From NCBI GenBank assembly GCA_937873105.1, contig CALMWD010000364.1, positions 1 through 6,783 on the forward strand: DNA of 6,783 nt. The letters are read 5' to 3'. Within the stretch, counting starts at the first letter, position 1. Each line of letters starts with the position of its first letter. The notes below the pieces were generated by a model that saw only the letters and a list, made by a program, of their open reading frames with translations, ran no database searches and was not told the DNA's origin. The stretch is from an uncultured Rhodanobacteraceae bacterium. GTDB lineage: Bacteria > Pseudomonadota > Gammaproteobacteria > Xanthomonadales > Ahniellaceae. The position numbers and the translations under genes were made by a program. Positions 5,948-6,783 of this stretch are shown in pieces.

Positions 5948-6697
5948 ATGGCCGAACAATTTGTGTTGCGACTGGCGCGGGCGCACATGGTCGCGCCGAC
6001 CGTGCGCCACCTCGCCTTCGACCGCGCCGACGGCCAGGAACTCGCCTTCATCCCCGGCCAGTTCCTGCAGGTCCATTTCGAGTACGAGGACGGCAAGCCG
6101 ACCAAGCGCAGCTACTCGGTCGCGACCATGGCCGACGATCCGTACAACCCCGAAGGCCACATCGAGATCGCCGTGTCCTACGTCGAGGGCGGCGCCGCGA
6201 CCCAGTTGCTGAGCGCGCTCGCGCCGGGCGAGACGGTGCAGGCCAGCGGTCCGTACGGCCGCTTCGTGCTGTTCGATACCGACAAGAACGCGCGCTACCT
6301 GCTGATCGCCACCGGCACCGGCGTCACGCCGTACCGCGCGATGTTGCCCGAACTGGTCCGCCACCATCGCGAGCGCGGCGTCGAAGTCGTGCTGCTGCAG
6401 GGCGCGCGTGCCGCCGCCGACTTGCTCTATGCCGACGAGTTCGACGCCTTCGCCGACGCCCACCCGTGGTTCCGCTATGTCCCTTGCCTGTCGCGCGAGG
6501 CGCGCGCCAACGCGCGCGACGACGACCGCCGCGGCTATGTGCAGGAGGCGTTGCCGGCATTCGCGCCGGACGCCGCGCGCGACATCGCCTACCTGTGCGG
6601 CAATCCGAACATGGTCGACGCCAGCTTCGAGGCACTCAAGGGCTTCGGTCTGCCGGTACCTGCCATTCGCCGCGAAAAGTACGTCAGTTCGCGCTGA
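5948..6697 (+). CDS. fpr: Ferredoxin/flavodoxin--NADP+ reductase, Fpr type
   Basis: This 249-residue cytoplasmic FAD enzyme moves electrons between NADPH and ferredoxin or flavodoxin. GGAG (5937-5940) lies 7 nt before ATG 5948. The FAD domain (about 1-110) has P-G-Q-F at 36-39, R-S-Y-S at 54-57 for flavin and phosphate contact, and G-G-A-A-T at 81-85. The NADP domain (about 115-249) has A-T-G-T-G-V-T-P (121-128) and Y-L-C-G-N-P-N-M-V (215-223). It also has Q-G-A-R-A-A-A-D-L-L-Y (151-161) and L-S-R-E (181-184), which align with E. coli Fpr H-A-A-R-Y-A-A-D-L-S-Y and V-S-R-E. Arg154 and Arg183 are therefore likely to bind the 2'-phosphate of NADPH. Length is close to E. coli Fpr (248). Instead of ending in an aromatic residue, it ends E-K-Y-V-S-S-R, with Tyr245 four residues from the end. 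A related oxygenase reductase is possible but would usually carry a fused 2Fe-2S domain, which is absent. Confidence 0.85.
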   Translation: MAEQFVLRLARAHMVAPTVRHLAFDRADGQELAFIPGQFLQVHFEYEDGKPTKRSYSVATMADDPYNPEGHIEIAVSYVEGGAATQLLSALAPGETVQASGPYGRFVLFDTDKNARYLLIATGTGVTPYRAMLPELVRHHRERGVEVVLLQGARAAADLLYADEFDAFADAHPWFRYVPCLSREARANARDDDRRGYVQEALPAFAPDAARDIAYLCGNPNMVDASFEALKGFGLPVPAIRREKYVSSR

Positions 6698-6783
6698 CCG
6701 AACGGCGCCCCGCGGGCTGCAGGCGACCGTACGCCAGCACGAGGAAATCGACCGCACCGTACTCATCCGGTGCCGACACGACG
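6684..6783 (-). CDS. Probable C-terminal fragment of an unidentified gene (cut by window edge)
   Basis: On the minus strand an open frame enters from the right edge and ends at TGA 6684-6686, giving 32 residues: the start is V-V-S-A-P-D-E-Y-G-A-V-D-F-L and the end is R-R-S-V-S-A-N. About four fifths of third codon positions are G or C, and the composition is protein-like, with a hydrophobic V-D-F-L-V-L-A-Y stretch. It would converge with fpr and overlap its last 14 nt, including the fpr stop. Thirty-two codons are too few to name a family or to exclude chance in GC-rich DNA. If it is not coding, positions 6698-6783 hold nothing I can recognise. Confidence 0.4.
   Translation of the reverse strand, partial: VVSAPDEYGAVDFLVLAYGRLQPAGRRSVSAN

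Noticed and set aside
4949..6766. A long minus-strand frame running into yadH, as if it were an 863-residue permease.
   Set aside because: It overlaps yadG in another frame, and the translated extension is Arg-rich without domains. ATG 4948 gives the exact YadH family length.
1..6783. CRISPR repeats, insertion sequence ends, tRNA or rRNA, toxin-antitoxin or phage defence genes.
   Set aside because: No regularly spaced repeats, transposase motifs, cloverleaf-like sequence or recognised defence domains were seen on either strand.

Overview
The window is GC-rich (roughly two thirds G+C by eye, with strong G/C preference at third codon positions) and almost completely coding. The gene content, the GC-rich codon use and a secreted protein of the W-x-N-P-x-E-S-G-x-G type suggest a gammaproteobacterium of the Xanthomonadales/Lysobacteraceae kind. 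That assignment is inference; no rRNA or marker gene is present. I see no mobile element, CRISPR array, tRNA or rRNA, and nothing that looks recently transferred.

Layout. (1) Positions 1-240, minus strand: the N-terminal 80 codons of a small multi-pass membrane protein that runs off the left edge. (2) Positions 372-2149, plus strand: a two-component operon, with a DesK/NarX-type membrane histidine kinase overlapping a NarL-type response regulator by ATGA. (3) Positions 2156-2183: a perfect 12-bp-stem hairpin between convergent genes, probably a bidirectional terminator. (4) Positions 2198-3277, minus strand: a secreted protein of unknown function with a signal peptide. (5) Positions 3380-4171, plus strand: TatD nuclease, divergent from the secreted protein. 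(6) Positions 4175-5877, minus strand: the yadG-yadH ABC-2 exporter operon, tail to tail with tatD across 3 bp. (7) Positions 5948-6697, plus strand: a ferredoxin/flavodoxin-NADP reductase (Fpr type), divergent from yadG. (8) Positions 6684 to the right edge, minus strand: a probable C-terminal fragment of another gene that overlaps the end of fpr.

How the genes relate. Two pairs are clearly co-translated: kinase with regulator, and YadG with YadH. The other neighbours alternate in strand and look like independent housekeeping or accessory genes: DNA/oxidative damage nuclease, exporter, flavin reductase. The kinase pair is divergent from the membrane protein at the left edge, which makes that gene and the operon itself the natural first candidates for regulation. 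The sequence alone does not show the signal or the regulon.

Overall this is an ordinary chromosomal region. The least explained parts are the secreted aromatic-rich protein, the orphan two-component pair and the hairpin between them. I found no convincing evidence of a new multi-gene system.
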